In this document: positions 63,645-64,000 of the stretch, in pieces | Position numbering within the stretch: position 1 is the stretch's first letter | Layout: each line of letters starts with the position of its first letter | DNA from: Agrococcus sp. Marseille-P2731 | Lineage (GTDB): Bacteria; Actinomycetota; Actinomycetes; Actinomycetales; Microbacteriaceae | NCBI RefSeq assembly: GCF_900117395.1 | Contig: NZ_FPEG01000003.1 | Coordinates: 248,001-312,000, forward strand | DNA length: 64,000 nucleotides | Direction: 5' to 3' | Made by a program: the position numbers and the translations under genes | The notes under the pieces: generated by a model | Seen by the model: the letters and a program-made list of their open reading frames with translations, nothing else | The model's database searches: none | Told to the model about the DNA's origin: nothing

Positions 63645-64000
63645 TCATCCTCTGGGATGCATCGCGAGCGCCGCCCGGACGAGCTCGACGAAGCGGTCGT
63701 GATTGCCTGCGAGCCACGCGGCAGACACCCGCACGGTGATGTAGCCCTGGAGCAGTGCCTCAGCGTCGCGAGCCCGGTCGCGCTCGAAGGTCTGCTCGTG
63801 CGTCGCTCGACCGTCGATCTCGACGATCACGCAACCGCCCACCATGAAGTCGACGTCGCCGACGCGTGCGATGCGGACCTGCTGGCGATGCTCGAGGCCG
63901 GCTGCGCGCAGCAGCAGCTTCGCGTCGGTCTCATAGCCCGATCCGCACAGCGCATCGACCGCCTCGATCGCGGGCTCCTCGTTCCACTCGAAGCCGTGCA
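63645..64000 (-). CDS. DUF559-type endonuclease-like protein, C-terminal part
   Basis: The frame is open to the right edge, so the N-terminus is missing; 118 residues are visible. The sequence VDFMVGGCVIVEIDGRATHE, then FERDRARDAEALLQGYITVRVS, is the DUF559 core, related to the Vsr/restriction endonuclease fold with D-x(n)-E-x-D metal residues. The sector before it (GYETDAKLLLRAAGLEHRQ) matches the usual lead. Many actinobacteria carry several such genes of unproven function. The repeat array lies just downstream of its stop. Confidence 0.8.
   Translation of the reverse strand, partial: HGFEWNEEPAIEAVDALCGSGYETDAKLLLRAAGLEHRQQVRIARVGDVDFMVGGCVIVEIDGRATHEQTFERDRARDAEALLQGYITVRVSAAWLAGNHDRFVELVRAALAMHPRG

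Overview
This window is a high-GC (roughly 70 % or more by eye) chromosomal segment of an actinobacterium, most likely a member of the Microbacteriaceae close to Agrococcus or related genera. The evidence is the GC3-rich codon use, the frequent GTG starts and ATGA/GTGA gene overlaps, the separate biotin-dependent acyl-CoA carboxylase alpha, beta and epsilon genes, the birA-PH-domain-purK-purE neighbourhood, GDP-mannose and dTDP-sugar glycosylation genes, and many leaderless-type promoters (TAGNNT ending 6-8 nt before the start codon). It is core chromosome: no prophage, insertion sequence, CRISPR array, rRNA or tRNA gene was seen.

Layout. 1-8.6 kb: the end of a cell-wall-binding (CWB2)/CAP protein, then a surface-glycan cluster (GT-C-like membrane protein, GT2, flippase-like protein, GT4, rhamnosyltransferase-like GT2, rmlB, GT4), closed by a short repeat array. 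8.7-14.5 kb: a minus-strand run birA, PH-domain protein, ugd, purK, purE and an LCP cell-wall ligase. 14.6-20.7 kb: acyl-CoA carboxylase beta and epsilon subunits, topoisomerase IB, an FAD monooxygenase, a TRAM-domain RNA methyltransferase and Maf. 20.8-25.2 kb: a TetR-controlled heterodimeric ABC exporter with one consensus and one degenerate ATP site. 25.2-31.7 kb: a coiled-coil protein of unknown function, the biotinylated carboxylase alpha subunit, an ECF-type sigma factor with a YCII-like partner, an NAD(P)H:quinone reductase-type flavoprotein and a YaeQ protein. 31.8-36.1 kb: a processive GT2, purine nucleoside phosphorylase and phosphoglucomutase/phosphomannomutase.

36.2-46.2 kb is a nucleoside uptake and salvage locus on the minus strand: two tandem BMP-family lipoproteins, an ABC ATPase with two nucleotide-binding domains, two permeases, cytidine deaminase, thymidine phosphorylase, adenosine deaminase and an orphan PTS EIIA. 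With pnp and pgm just beyond, it can import nucleosides and break them down to bases and sugar phosphates. 46.2-48.6 kb: divergent mannose-1-phosphate guanylyltransferase and a GDP-mannose-type mannosyltransferase. 48.7-52.4 kb: the sdhCDAB operon with a strong hairpin terminator. 52.4-58.1 kb: a TspO-like membrane protein, a small HTH regulator with its membrane partner, a divergent small efflux-like protein, and a tandem pair of dynamin-like GTPases. 58.2-64 kb: PTS enzyme I, a YihY-like protein, exonuclease III, trpS, a GNAT acetyltransferase, a 74-bp-period repeat and a truncated DUF559-type nuclease.

The signals most worth following up are regulatory. They are: the window-wide leaderless promoter pattern, a 19-bp motif shared by the two acyl-CoA carboxylase loci, the dense CTTGACA/CTTGTCA half-site array between the HTH and efflux genes, the palindrome in the tetR promoter, two perfect palindromes ahead of the YCII-sigma pair, and overlapping divergent -10 boxes between ptsI and the yihY-like gene.
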